Part shown: one piece after another, positions 25,569 through 35,608 of the stretch | Position numbering within the stretch: the stretch's first letter is position 1 | Layout of the letters: every line of letters begins with the position of its first letter | From: Pseudomonas sp. Irchel 3A7 | GTDB taxonomy: Bacteria > Pseudomonadota > Gammaproteobacteria > Pseudomonadales > Pseudomonadaceae | Reading direction: 5' to 3' | Length of the DNA: 64,000 nt | Assembly (NCBI RefSeq): GCF_900187565.1 | Contig: NZ_FYED01000016.1 | Coordinates: 1-64,000, forward strand | Notes under the pieces: generated by a model | Databases searched by the model: none | Seen by the model: only the letters and a program-made list of their open reading frames with translations | What the model was told of the DNA's origin: nothing | Made by a program: the position numbers and the translations under genes

Positions 25569-28500
25569 ATGGCTACGCTCATCGGTATCGTCAGTAAAGT
25601 CATCGGTCAGGTGTTCGCGACAGGGGGCGACGGCACCCGTCGCGTTCTGATCGAGGGCGACCGATTGTTCGCCGGTGATCAGCTCAGTACCGGGGCCGAA
25701 GGGGCCGTGGCGGTGCATCTGCAAAATGGCCAGGAACTGACCCTCGGAAGGGGCAGCAGCCTGCAAATGACCTCCCAGTTATTGGCGCATCAGCCACCCC
25801 GTGTGGACACGGCAGAGGCGGTGACGCCGACCCAGGCACAGCTCACCGATGTCGAGCAACTGCAAAAAGCCATTGCTGCCGGTGACGACCCGACGCAAAC
25901 CGCTGAAGCGACGGCGGCCGGGCCGGGTTCGACCGGTCCTGCCGGTGGTGCACTGGGTGGGGGCCACAGTTTTGTATTGCTTGAAGAAGTGGGCGGGCGG
26001 GTCGATCCGATCATTGGCTTCCCCACCGCCGGTTTCAATGGCATTCCCGAGTTTCCCGAAGAGCGGCACGAAGGTGATGCCGACCCCGACGCTGAGCCGG
26101 TGATCACGCCTGTCGTGAACAATCCGGTCACCCTCGACGGCCTCTCGGTAAAAGGCGGCGAACTGACCCTCAACGAAGCCAACCTCGCCGACGGCTCGGC
26201 GAGCAATCCCGGCGCGCTGACCAAGAGCGGTACCTTCACCGTCACGGCGCCCGACGGGCTGACCAGCCTGAGCATCGGCGGGATCAACATCATCAGCGGC
26301 GGTGTCGCCGTGGGCTTCCCGCAGTCGATCACCACGCCGCTGGGCAGCACCCTGACCATCACCGGTTACAACCCGGCCACCGGTGTGGTGAGTTACAGCT
26401 ACACCCTCAACGACAACGAGACCCATACGTCCGGTGACGGCACTACCCTCAGCGAGCACTTCACCGTGGTAGCCGGCGACAGCAACGGCGACACCGCCAC
26501 CGGTTCCCTGGACGTCAACATCACCGACGATGTGCCCAAAGCGGTCGATGACGGCAATGGCACGGCATCGGAAACCCAGCAGACCCTGAACGGCAATGTG
26601 CTGACCAACGACGTGCAAGGCGCCGACCGTGTGCCGGTCGGTGAAAACGCCGGCCCGATCACCCCCGGCACTTTCGTCGGTAAGTACGGCACCCTGGTGC
26701 TGAACGCCAATGGCACTTACACCTACACCCTGAATACCAACGATGCGGACTTCAAAGCCCTGCACGGCGGTGGCAACGGCACCGAAACCTTCACCTACAC
26801 CCTCACCGATGCCGACGGCGACACCAGCACCGCCAACCTGGTGCTGAACATCCACAACAACGACGATGGCGTGACCCTCAACGGTCTCGACGTATCTGGC
26901 GGCGAACTGACGGTCCATGAGAAAAACCTCAGCGACGGCACCAGCCCCAATGCCCCGGCCCTGACCCAGAGCGGCACCTTCACCATCACCGCGCTCGATG
27001 GCCTGCAAACCCTGACCGTGGGTGGAATCACCCTGGTCAGCGGTGGCGTGGCTGCCGGTTTCCCGCAATCGATCGTCACGCCGCTGGGCAGCACCCTGAC
27101 CATCACCGGCTACAACCCGGTCACCGGTGTGGTCAGCTACAGCTACACCCTGGTGAACAACGAAGCCCACCCGAGTGCCAACGGCGCCAACAGCATCACC
27201 GAGAATTTCAACGTCGTCGCCACCGACACCGACGGCAGCACCGCCACCGGACAGATCAACGTCAACATTGTCGACGACCTGCCGACCGCCAAAGCCGACG
27301 CGGCCTCCGTGCGGGAGGGCGGCACCGCCAGCGGCAACGTGCTGGACAACGACATCGGCGGCGCCGACGGTCCGGCCGCCAGCGGTGCGGTGGTCGGCGT
27401 GCGTGCCGGGTCGGATACCTCGACCTCGGCCATCGGCGGCTTGAACAGCCAGATCAATGGTGCCTACGGCTACCTGACCCTCGATGCCCAGGGCAACGCG
27501 GTCTACCACAGCAACCCCAACGCGGTGAGCGGCCCCGGTGCGATCGACGTCTTCACCTACACCGTGCGTGATGCCGATGGCGATGAAAGCACCACCACCA
27601 TCACCATCGACGTGTACAACAGTTGCCTGAGAGCGGTCAGCGACACCGACGTGACCGTGTACGAAAAAGCCCTCGACCTGAACAAGGACGGCCAGGACCT
27701 GGCCGCCGGTACGGTCGCCGGCAGCCAGCCCGGCAGCACCGGCGAAACCGCCAGCGGCACCCTGGTCGGCTCGGTCACCGGCGCTGTCGGTGCGATCACC
27801 TACACCCTGGTCGGCAGCGCCACCGGGGCTTACGGGCAGATTCACCTCAACCCGAACGGCACCTACACCTACACCCTGACTTCACCGCCCGGCACGACGC
27901 CGCATGCCAATGACGGCGCCAATGTCACGCACGAAACCTTCACCTACAAGGCTACCGACTCCCTGGGCAACGTCGTCACCAGCACCCTCGTGGTCGACAT
28001 CGTCGATGACGTGCCCAAAGCGATGAATGACAGCAACGCCCACACGGCGTCGGAGTCGTTGCTCACCCTCAACGGCAACGTGCTGACCAACGACGTGCAA
28101 GGCGCCGATAGCGTGGCGACCGGCCCCCATAGCGGTCCGATCACCGCGGGTACCTTCGTCGGTAAGTACGGCACCCTGGTGTTGAACGCCAATGGCACCT
28201 ACACCTACACCCTCAACACCAACGATGTGGATTTCAAAGCCCTGCACGGTGGTGGCAACGGGACAGAAACCTTCACCTACACCCTCACTGATGCCGACGG
28301 CGATATCAGCACCGCCAACCTGGTGCTGAACGTCCATAACAACAACGATCTGGTCATCATCAAGGGTCTGGATGTCGATTGTGGCGAGCTGACGGTCTAT
28401 GAAAAGAACCTCAGCGACGGCTCCCATCCCAACGCACCGGCGCTGACCCAGAGCGGCACGTTCACCGTCACCGCGCTGGATGGCCTGCAAACCCTGACCG

Positions 28501-31500
28501 TCGGCGGTATCGCCGTGGTCACCGGAGGCGTGGCCGCCGGTTTCCCGCAATCGATCGTCACGCCGCTGGGCAGCACCCTGACCATCACCGGTTACAACCC
28601 GGCCACTGGCGTGGTCAGCTACAAATACACCCTGGTGGACAACGAGACCCACCCGAATGCCAACGGTGCCAACAGCATTACCGAGAACTTCAACGTGGTC
28701 GCTACCGACACCGACGGCAGCACGGTGTCCGGGCAGATCAACGTCAACATCGTCGATGATTTGCCGACCGCCAAAGCCGACACCGCCTCTGTGATCGAAG
28801 GCGGCACGGTCAGCGGTAATGTGCTGGACAACGACATCGGCGGTGCCGACGGCCTGGCCGCGGTGATCGGCGTGCGGGCCGGCAGCAACACCTCGACTTC
28901 GGCAGTGGGCGGCCTCAACACGCAGATCAACGGCAACTACGGCTACCTGACCCTGGACGCCGCCGGCAACGCGGTCTATCACAGCAACCCGAACTCGGTC
29001 GCTGCACCGGGGGCTACCGATACGTTCACCTATACCGTGCGCGATGCCGATGGCGATCAAAGCACCACCACCATCACCATTGATGTCTGCAACAGCAACA
29101 TCAAAGCGGTCACTGACAGCGACGTGACGGTCTACGAAAAAGCCCTGGATACGGGCAAGGACGGACAGGATCTGGCGGCCGGCACCGTCACCGGCAGCGA
29201 ACCGGGCAATACCGGTGAAACGGCCAGCGGTACCCTGGTCGGTTCGGTCACCGGCGCCAGCGGTGCGATCACTTACACCCTGGTCGGCAGCGCCACCGGG
29301 ACGTACGGGCAGATCCTGCTCAACCCCAACGGCACCTACACCTACACCCTGACCTCGGCGCCGAAAACCGCGCCGGGTGCCAACGATGGTCCGAACACCC
29401 TGAGCGAAAGCTTCACCTACAAAGCCACCGATGCGGGGGGTAACAGCACCACCAGCACCATCGTGGTCAACATCGTCGATGACGTGCCTAAAGCCGTCGC
29501 TTCGGAGCGTTCCGTGGCGGCTGTGGAGATCGATTCCAATCTGCTGCTGATCATCGACGTATCCGGCAGCATGGCCGACGCATCCGGCGTGCCGGGGTTG
29601 TCGCGCCTGGAACTGGCCAAGCAGGCGATCAGCGCCTTGCTCGACAAGTACGATGACCTGGGCGACGTCAAAGTGCAGATCGTGACATTCAGCAGCAACG
29701 CCACCGACAAGACTTCGGTATGGGTCGATGTAGCGACGGCCAAATCGATTATCTCCGGCCTGACGGCGGGCGGTGGCACCAATTACGACGCGGCGGTGGA
29801 TGTGGCGCAGGACGCGTTCAACACCAACGGCAAACTGACCGGCGCACAGAACGTCGGCTACTTCTTCTCCGACGGCAAACCCAACGAAGGCTCCATTGGT
29901 GGAGGGGACGAGGCGGACTGGAAAGAGTTCCTCACCGATAATCAAATCAAGAGCTACGCGATCGGCCTGGGTAAAGGCGTCGACAATGACGCCCTCGATC
30001 CACTGGCTTATGACGGTACCGGCACTGGCACCAATACCAATGCGGTGATCGTCACCGACCTCGGCCAGCTCAACTCGGTGCTCTCGGGTACCGTCATCGG
30101 CGCGCCGGTGACCGGTTCGTTGCTGGGCGAGGGCGGTACGTTCGGGGCCGATGGTGGCTTCATCAAAACCATCACCGTCGACGGCACCACCTACACCTAT
30201 GATCCGAAAGGCAACAGCAACCAGGGTTCGCTGAACTTCAGCGGCGGCGCCAACCATGGCACCTTCAACACGGTCAACAACACCCTGAGTATCGCCACCG
30301 ACAACAAGGGCACTCTGGTGGTGAATCTCGATACCGGCGAATACAGCTACGTATCGCAGAAAACCACCTCAGTGGTGCTCACCGAAAACATCGGCTTCAC
30401 CGTCAGCGACAACGACGGCGATCTCGCCAGTTCGACCCTGGTGGTCAAAGTCATTCCGAATGCACCACCGGTGGCCGCCGATGATCACATCATCACCAAC
30501 GTACTCTCGGGCAACATCACGGTGCCGGGCGAGCTGCTGCTGGCCAATGACACTGACCCCGATGGCGATCCGCTGAGCGCATCGCCGAGCAACTACTACA
30601 CAGGCTGGGTCGGCAAAGGCGCGGACTTCAAGGGTTCCGGTGCGATCGACTTCTCCGGCAGCGGCGTCAAACCGAGCAACCAGAACCTGGCCAATGTGCG
30701 CGAGTCGTTTGCGGCCAATACCGCAACCATGACCGCACTACTGGTGGTCAGTGGTTACCTTGGCCCGGTCACTGCGGCCAACACCAACGATGAGGACCGA
30801 ATCACCGTCAACCTCAAACAAGGTGAAACCCTCAACCTGGACCACAACCTGGCAGCCGGGCGTATCGCCATGGAGTACTCCATCAATGGCGGCGCCTGGA
30901 TTGCCCTGGCTGATGGCCAGACCATTACCGCGGCGGCGGATGGTGTGTACCAGATCCACATCACCAACATCACCAATACCAGTGGCAGCGGCGTCAACAA
31001 TTCGGAAGGCTACCAACTGACAATGAAGCTCGATTATTCCGGGGCGCATGACATCACCCCGGACTACCACGGCACCTACACCGCCAGTGACAACCATGGC
31101 GGCAGCGACAGCGCCAACGTGACCATCAGCTACCAGAATGGCCATACCCTCACCGGTACCGCCGGCAACGATACGCTGGTGGCGGGCAGCGGCGACAACA
31201 TCCTCAATGCCGGTGACGGCAATGACATCCTCACCGCAGGCACCGGCAACAACGAATTGCACGGCGGCGCCGGCAATGACTTGCTGTTCAGCGGCGTAGG
31301 CAATGACCTGCTCGACGGCGGCACCGGCAACGATACCGCCAGCTACGCCCATGCCACGGCGGACGTCACGGTCAATCTGGGGACGAGCGGGCCACAGAAT
31401 ACGCTGGGCGCTGGCACTGACACCCTGACAGGCATCGAGAACCTCGTCGGCTCGAACTTCAACGACAGCCTGACCGGTGACAACAACAGCAACATCATCA

Positions 31501-31955
31501 CCGGTGGCCTGGGCAACGACGTGCTCAAGGGCGAGGGCGGCGACGATTTCCTGATCGGCGGCCTGGGCAACAACACCCTGACCGGCGGCAGCGGCGCCGA
31601 CACCTTCCAGTGGTTCAAGGGCAACAGCGGCCATGATGTGATCACCGACTTCACGCCGGGCACCGACAAACTCGATCTGTCGCAACTGCTGCAAGGGGAA
31701 AACGGCACTGCGGCTTCGCTGGATGACTACCTGCACTTCACCGTCAGCGGCAGCGGCGCGTCACTGGTGACCAGCATCGACGTCAGCGCCATGGCCGGTG
31801 CTGCGCCGAACCAGACCATCGACCTGGCCGGCGTCAACCTGGCCAGCCATTACGGTGTCACCCCGGGGGCGGGCGGGGTGATCTCCGGTGCGGACTCGGC
31901 GACCATCATCAACGGCATGCTCAACGATCATTCGTTGAAGGTGGATACCGTGTGA
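25569..31955 (+). CDS. lapA: LapA-type RTX adhesin with retention module
   Basis: Cell-surface adhesin exported by LapBCE and needed for biofilm attachment. The 2128-aa product has, in order: an N-terminal retention module (1-about 120) with the LapG cleavage motif TAAG at residues 115-118; an introductory Ig-like repeat; two tandem modules of about 493 aa (units start at DDVPKA, nt ~26527 and ~28006); a vWA domain (about 1320-1510, MIDAS motif DVSGSM); cadherin-like sections; RTX nonapeptides (about 1860-2015, GGAGNDLL, GGLGNDVL); and a type I secretion tail. It is short for LapA (5218 aa in Pf0-1). The start has GGAGGAAGTGCAC just before ATG. The lapD/lapG neighbours argue against the MapA paralogue. 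Confidence 0.88.
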   Translation: MATLIGIVSKVIGQVFATGGDGTRRVLIEGDRLFAGDQLSTGAEGAVAVHLQNGQELTLGRGSSLQMTSQLLAHQPPRVDTAEAVTPTQAQLTDVEQLQKAIAAGDDPTQTAEATAAGPGSTGPAGGALGGGHSFVLLEEVGGRVDPIIGFPTAGFNGIPEFPEERHEGDADPDAEPVITPVVNNPVTLDGLSVKGGELTLNEANLADGSASNPGALTKSGTFTVTAPDGLTSLSIGGINIISGGVAVGFPQSITTPLGSTLTITGYNPATGVVSYSYTLNDNETHTSGDGTTLSEHFTVVAGDSNGDTATGSLDVNITDDVPKAVDDGNGTASETQQTLNGNVLTNDVQGADRVPVGENAGPITPGTFVGKYGTLVLNANGTYTYTLNTNDADFKALHGGGNGTETFTYTLTDADGDTSTANLVLNIHNNDDGVTLNGLDVSGGELTVHEKNLSDGTSPNAPALTQSGTFTITALDGLQTLTVGGITLVSGGVAAGFPQSIVTPLGSTLTITGYNPVTGVVSYSYTLVNNEAHPSANGANSITENFNVVATDTDGSTATGQINVNIVDDLPTAKADAASVREGGTASGNVLDNDIGGADGPAASGAVVGVRAGSDTSTSAIGGLNSQINGAYGYLTLDAQGNAVYHSNPNAVSGPGAIDVFTYTVRDADGDESTTTITIDVYNSCLRAVSDTDVTVYEKALDLNKDGQDLAAGTVAGSQPGSTGETASGTLVGSVTGAVGAITYTLVGSATGAYGQIHLNPNGTYTYTLTSPPGTTPHANDGANVTHETFTYKATDSLGNVVTSTLVVDIVDDVPKAMNDSNAHTASESLLTLNGNVLTNDVQGADSVATGPHSGPITAGTFVGKYGTLVLNANGTYTYTLNTNDVDFKALHGGGNGTETFTYTLTDADGDISTANLVLNVHNNNDLVIIKGLDVDCGELTVYEKNLSDGSHPNAPALTQSGTFTVTALDGLQTLTVGGIAVVTGGVAAGFPQSIVTPLGSTLTITGYNPATGVVSYKYTLVDNETHPNANGANSITENFNVVATDTDGSTVSGQINVNIVDDLPTAKADTASVIEGGTVSGNVLDNDIGGADGLAAVIGVRAGSNTSTSAVGGLNTQINGNYGYLTLDAAGNAVYHSNPNSVAAPGATDTFTYTVRDADGDQSTTTITIDVCNSNIKAVTDSDVTVYEKALDTGKDGQDLAAGTVTGSEPGNTGETASGTLVGSVTGASGAITYTLVGSATGTYGQILLNPNGTYTYTLTSAPKTAPGANDGPNTLSESFTYKATDAGGNSTTSTIVVNIVDDVPKAVASERSVAAVEIDSNLLLIIDVSGSMADASGVPGLSRLELAKQAISALLDKYDDLGDVKVQIVTFSSNATDKTSVWVDVATAKSIISGLTAGGGTNYDAAVDVAQDAFNTNGKLTGAQNVGYFFSDGKPNEGSIGGGDEADWKEFLTDNQIKSYAIGLGKGVDNDALDPLAYDGTGTGTNTNAVIVTDLGQLNSVLSGTVIGAPVTGSLLGEGGTFGADGGFIKTITVDGTTYTYDPKGNSNQGSLNFSGGANHGTFNTVNNTLSIATDNKGTLVVNLDTGEYSYVSQKTTSVVLTENIGFTVSDNDGDLASSTLVVKVIPNAPPVAADDHIITNVLSGNITVPGELLLANDTDPDGDPLSASPSNYYTGWVGKGADFKGSGAIDFSGSGVKPSNQNLANVRESFAANTATMTALLVVSGYLGPVTAANTNDEDRITVNLKQGETLNLDHNLAAGRIAMEYSINGGAWIALADGQTITAAADGVYQIHITNITNTSGSGVNNSEGYQLTMKLDYSGAHDITPDYHGTYTASDNHGGSDSANVTISYQNGHTLTGTAGNDTLVAGSGDNILNAGDGNDILTAGTGNNELHGGAGNDLLFSGVGNDLLDGGTGNDTASYAHATADVTVNLGTSGPQNTLGAGTDTLTGIENLVGSNFNDSLTGDNNSNIITGGLGNDVLKGEGGDDFLIGGLGNNTLTGGSGADTFQWFKGNSGHDVITDFTPGTDKLDLSQLLQGENGTAASLDDYLHFTVSGSGASLVTSIDVSAMAGAAPNQTIDLAGVNLASHYGVTPGAGGVISGADSATIINGMLNDHSLKVDTV
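26527..29480 (+). repeat. Two tandem ~1.48-kb repeats inside lapA
   Basis: The units begin at about 26527 and 28006, each starting with DDVPKA and ending just before the next DDVPKA (about 29480). Within each unit the segments GLDVSGGELTVHEKNL, FPQSIVTPLGSTLTITGYNP, DDLPTAKAD and GQDLAAGTV recur in the same order. A partial copy of the middle of the unit precedes the first. Nucleotide conservation is high but not complete. Confidence 0.82.
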
Positions 31956-31980
31956 CCTGAGGGGCCGGCTCACACTAATC

Positions 31981-32072
31981 CCTGTGGGAGCGACCCTGCT
32001 CGCGAAAGCGATGGTTCAGTCAGCAACCCTGTTGATTGTGCAATCGCATTCGCGAGCAGGCTCGCTCCCACC
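31981..32072. repeat. REP pair (GGGAGCGAGCCTGCTCGC class)
   Basis: Head-to-head inverted copies lie between the convergent ends of lapA and lapD; the left copy has one change (GCGACCCTGCTCGC). Confidence 0.88.
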
Positions 32073-32088
32073 GTTCTGCCTGACGAAA

Positions 32089-34029
32089 TCACATCGGCTC
32101 CGGTGGCCCGATCAACCTGCCCATCACCCCGAAGACCCCCAATTCCCTGATGGCCTCCAGCTCGCCCTGGGTCTCGACCATTTCCGCGATCAACGGCAAA
32201 TCAATGCTGTTGGTCGCCCTGAAGATCGCCTCGATGAACAGCCGTTTATCGCGTTGTGCATCGATATGCCGGATGTAGGCGCCATCGATTTTCAGATAAG
32301 CCAGGCCCAGTTGGGTGAGGTTGCCGATCTGGCTGAAGCTGCCGCCGAAATGCTGCAGGCCGATGCGGTAGCCGGTGTCGAGCAGGCTATGACTGAGTCG
32401 CTGCAGTTGCTCGGGAGGCGGCAGTTGGCGTTCATCGATTTCCAGAGTCAGCAACGGCGCCAGTTCCGGCAGTGATTCGAGCATGTCGATGATCAGCTGC
32501 AGCTGCTGCTGATCACGCAAGGTGCTGCCGGACAGGCTCAGCGCCAGCGGCCAGCGATTGACGGCAAGGTAATCGAGGGTGGCTTCGAGCATGGCCAGAT
32601 CGAAGCGTGCCGACCAGCCAAGACGCTCGATCCACGGCAGAAAATGCCCGGCTGCAATCGCCTGGCCCTGCGGGTCGAGCAAGCGTGCGAGGACTTTGTG
32701 ATGCAACACCTCACTGGTATCGGCGCATTGCACCACCGGCTGGAAATACAACTGCAATTTGCCTTGGGTCAGCGCGTCGTCGATCCAGCCGCGCCAATCG
32801 TACGGGGTCGGGTTCGGTGCACTCTCGCCGTGGTCCAGCAGCACCCAGGGTCGCTCGGGATGTTGGCCGGCCTGGGTCAGCGCCTGATCCAGTCGCACAA
32901 GCACATCGTTGGACGGTTCGCCGGGGTGGTAGGCGACGATGCCCAGATGCGCGACCGGCATGCAGTCACTGGCACCGGTCTGGCGCAGGTTTTCCAGGGT
33001 GGCACTGATTTCGGCAGCCAGGCGTGCGGCGTCCTCGGCATCCAGGCCTGGCGTCAAGAGGCTGAATTCGCCCCCGCGATTGCGCGCCGCCAACCAGGTG
33101 CGTCGCTCCGGCAAGCGGGTCAGACGCTTGAGCAATTCGCCGACCGCGCTGATCAACGCATCAGTGCGTTGGCCGCCCAGGCGCTGGTTGAGCCCGGTCA
33201 GGTCGTTGATTCGCAACATCAGCAAATGACCGTCGCAATGTTGCTCGGCGACCAGTAAATGGTCCGCCAGTTGTTCATCCAGCAAGCGTCGGTTGGCCAG
33301 CCCGGTCAGGCTGTCTTGATAGGACTCGCTGCGTAACTTTTCACTACGCGCTGCCTCTTCGCTGAACAACGCCTTGAGTTTCTCGACCATCTGATTCATC
33401 GCCAGTACCACACGTTTCAATTCCGGCGTGCGGGGCAGTTTCGGCAGGCTCAGGAACTCGCGTTTACTGATGGCTTCGGCTTGTTTGACCAAAGTTTCGA
33501 GTGGACGAAGTTGTCGACGCAACAGCCAGCCACCGAATATGGCGCTGAGCAATCCGCACACGACCAACCAGATCAGGCTGCCGAGGGTGCTGTCCCAGAG
33601 CTTGGCCAGGGCAAACTGTGGATTGCTCAGCACCTCGACCCGTGCCGCCTGCTCCCAATCGCGCATGATCAACGCATCACCGCCCTGATGACGCAGGTTG
33701 ACCAGACTGACAAACCAGCCTGGCACGCCTTCGATCCGCGCCGGAGCGCTTCGCTCCACCAGTACCTGCTCGTCCTTGATGTCGATGATTCGAATGCTGT
33801 TGAAGTAGCCACTGTCGAAAATCGAGCTGACCATCAATTCCATCATGGCCGGATCATCGATCTGCGCGGTCAACGACAGGCCCAACGCCGTGGCCGCGTC
33901 CTGGGCGTGGGAGCGCAACTGGCCGAGCATCTGTTCGCGAGAGCTTTCCAGGCTGACAAAAAAACTGCCGCTGAACGCCACCAGCAGGAACAGGCAGATG
34001 GCGAGAAACAACTGGTTGCGCAGTTTCAT
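32089..34029 (-). CDS. lapD: c-di-GMP receptor LapD
   Basis: Inner-membrane inside-out signalling protein that binds c-di-GMP and sequesters the LapG protease. The 646-aa protein begins MKLRNQLFLAICLFLL (helix 1), has a periplasmic domain (about 25-150), helix 2, a HAMP segment (RRQLRPLETLVKQAEAISKR), a degenerate GGDEF (NRGGEFSLL, about residue 325) and a degenerate EAL (KVLARLLD in place of EAL). The loss of catalytic motifs fits a receptor. AAGGAG precedes the ATG at 34029; the upstream extension overlaps lapG. Confidence 0.94.
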   Translation of the reverse strand: MKLRNQLFLAICLFLLVAFSGSFFVSLESSREQMLGQLRSHAQDAATALGLSLTAQIDDPAMMELMVSSIFDSGYFNSIRIIDIKDEQVLVERSAPARIEGVPGWFVSLVNLRHQGGDALIMRDWEQAARVEVLSNPQFALAKLWDSTLGSLIWLVVCGLLSAIFGGWLLRRQLRPLETLVKQAEAISKREFLSLPKLPRTPELKRVVLAMNQMVEKLKALFSEEAARSEKLRSESYQDSLTGLANRRLLDEQLADHLLVAEQHCDGHLLMLRINDLTGLNQRLGGQRTDALISAVGELLKRLTRLPERRTWLAARNRGGEFSLLTPGLDAEDAARLAAEISATLENLRQTGASDCMPVAHLGIVAYHPGEPSNDVLVRLDQALTQAGQHPERPWVLLDHGESAPNPTPYDWRGWIDDALTQGKLQLYFQPVVQCADTSEVLHHKVLARLLDPQGQAIAAGHFLPWIERLGWSARFDLAMLEATLDYLAVNRWPLALSLSGSTLRDQQQLQLIIDMLESLPELAPLLTLEIDERQLPPPEQLQRLSHSLLDTGYRIGLQHFGGSFSQIGNLTQLGLAYLKIDGAYIRHIDAQRDKRLFIEAIFRATNSIDLPLIAEMVETQGELEAIRELGVFGVMGRLIGPPEPM

Positions 34030-34051
34030 GGAATGCTCCTTGCTGATGTCT

Positions 34052-34759
34052 TCAGCCATCGCCCACGGCGAAGCCTTCAGTCTGCATCTTTTGCAGTACG
34101 TCTTGCCAACGCGACAGTTTTTTCGAGTCGCTGCTGCGTTTGCCGCCATTGGCTCCCGGCAGGTACAAGCCTTCGGCGTTGAAGGCATACACCGGCAGCA
34201 GGTCTTTGCGCTGCGAGGCAGGACGGATGTCACCAATCAGGTTGTCCAGCACCAGCGGATCGGCAGTGGGGCTGGCATAGAAGGTCAGCACCATGTGCGC
34301 CTGATTCTGGGCCAGCGCCTTGACGTAGGTGATTCGCAGTTTTTCGCTGGGAACCCCGAGGCGGCGCAGGCTGAAATATTTCGCCAGGGCGTAGTCCTCG
34401 CAGTCGGCGGCACCCTTGATCAAGGATTCGACGGGCGTGGCCCAGTAATCAATCTGCCGCCAGATGCGCGTGTCGTCCTGAAAACTCAATTGCTGATTGA
34501 AGAAGCGATTCACCGCATTCAGTTGCTCGCGCTCAGGTGCATTGCGTTCGCCTTGCAGCATTTGGCTCCAGGCCTCGATTCGCTCCCGTGCCGGGCCGAG
34601 GGTGCCGTAGCGTTTTTCGGCGTTTTGCAGGATCTGCGCGAAATCCCGGTCGGCCCGGACACTGCTCAGCAGGGTCAGCAGAAAACCGGCCAGCAACAGC
34701 CATCCGCCGAACCCAAGCCGGGGCGTTGGCCATCCTTGACTACGCGGACTGCGAGGCAT
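34052..34759 (-). CDS. lapG: Periplasmic cysteine protease LapG
   Basis: Calcium-dependent transglutaminase-like protease that cuts LapA after its TAAG motif and frees cells from the biofilm when c-di-GMP is low. The 235-aa protein has an N-terminal membrane or signal helix (GGWLLLAGFLLTLLSSVRA) and the Cys-His-Asp triad in AADCEDYALAKY, AQNQAHMVLTF and VLDNLIGDIR. It lies 22 bp upstream of lapD in the same unit, the order known for the lap cluster. Confidence 0.94.
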   Translation of the reverse strand: MPRSPRSQGWPTPRLGFGGWLLLAGFLLTLLSSVRADRDFAQILQNAEKRYGTLGPARERIEAWSQMLQGERNAPEREQLNAVNRFFNQQLSFQDDTRIWRQIDYWATPVESLIKGAADCEDYALAKYFSLRRLGVPSEKLRITYVKALAQNQAHMVLTFYASPTADPLVLDNLIGDIRPASQRKDLLPVYAFNAEGLYLPGANGGKRSSDSKKLSRWQDVLQKMQTEGFAVGDG

Positions 34760-34867
34760 GTCGGGCTGCTCGGGTGCGGATTTGTAAAGTCTAGGTGGTG
34801 TTTGGGTTGGGGGAGGGCTGGTCGTCGGCGAACGGGGACCGTTTGTTGAGGATGTTCAGCGTCTTAT

Positions 34868-34893
34868 TGTGGGAGCGAGCCTGCTCGCGGAAG
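34868..34893 (+). repeat. Single REP copy
   Basis: A lone copy of TGTGGGAGCGAGCCTGCTCG without a nearby inverted partner, at the outer edge of the large inverted repeat that follows. Confidence 0.8.
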
Positions 34894-34924
34894 CTATGTG
34901 TTGCGCGACGTAGTTTTTGAAGGT

Positions 34925-35595
34925 GTACATATCCATTCCTGCGGTAACGGCGACTTATGGTTTCGCCCTTACGGCGAGTCACTTGGAAAAGCCCCAAGTA
35001 ACCAAGGGCTCTTGCCCCACCACTCGGTGCCTCGCCTAGGCTCGGCATGCCCTCACTCCGGCATTGCTCCATGGGCCGCCGAGATGGGCCATCCCTGGCC
35101 CAGCGCGGCTAAACCGGCGTCCTGCCGGTTTACCCCCGGAGCAATACCTGCGTTCGGCCATCGTGGTTTAACGGGGCGCCCAGATCCAAAGCCAAAACAA
35201 GGCGGCCTTATAGCCGACCTGACTTGGCGGATGTGCTCATTCCCCTGTGGGAGCGAGCCTGCTCGCGAAGGACGTCAACGATAACGCGCCCTGTCTGGAG
35301 GATCGCGTGGTCCGGGCGTTTTTCGCGAGCAGGCTCGCTCCCACAATGTGATCGCAGTCAAGCCTGCAACCAGGTCGGCTGTCAGGCCGCCTCGCATTGG
35401 CTTTTCGCGGTGCCCGCCCCTCGAGAGGCCGATCGCGGCGGGCCCACGGAGCAGGACCGGAGCGAGGGCATGCCGAGCCACAGCGAGGCACCGAACGAAA
35501 GGGGCAAGAGCCCTTGGTTACTTGGGGCGCTTCCAAGTGGCTCGCTGTAAGAGCGAAACCGTCAGCCGCCATTACCGAAGAAACAGATATGCCCC
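34925..35595. repeat. Large imperfect inverted repeat enclosing a REP pair
   Basis: A left arm at 34925-35222 and a right arm at 35371-35595 are inverted copies of each other. Shared stretches include TTTCGC-CTTAC-GCGAG (with differences), CCCCAAGTAACCAAGGGCTC, CTCGGCATGCCCTC and GCGGCCT-A-AGCCGACCTG. The right arm lacks a part of the left arm's interior. Between them is a REP pair at 35245-35345. No real gene is present; short frames here (for example 34898-35284) are translations of the repeat. It looks like a repeated non-coding module rather than a transposon, as no transposase is visible. Confidence 0.75.
35245..35345. repeat. REP pair (GGGAGCGAGCCTGCTCGC class)
   Basis: Head-to-head inverted copies lie exactly in the centre of the large inverted repeat, with GAAGGACGTCAACG next to the left copy. 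Confidence 0.9.
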
Positions 35596-35608
35596 CAATC
35601 AAGAGCGG

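Noticed and set aside
25002..25766. 254-codon minus-strand frame between lapE and lapA
   Set aside because: It overlaps the lapA start and has low-complexity shadow sequence; the region is better read as promoter and leader.
27882..30257. 791-codon minus-strand open frame, with another at 25779-27845
   Set aside because: Both are antisense to the lapA repeats; high GC at third positions keeps the opposite frame open. No ribosome binding site or known domain.
25569..31955. MapA rather than LapA
   Set aside because: The adjacent lapD and lapG genes and the LapG-type TAAG site indicate the lap locus, although the length is nearer to a small adhesin.
34898..35284. 128-codon frame in the lapG-DUF454 gap
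   Set aside because: It is a translation of the left arm of the inverted repeat, with a mirrored frame in the right arm.
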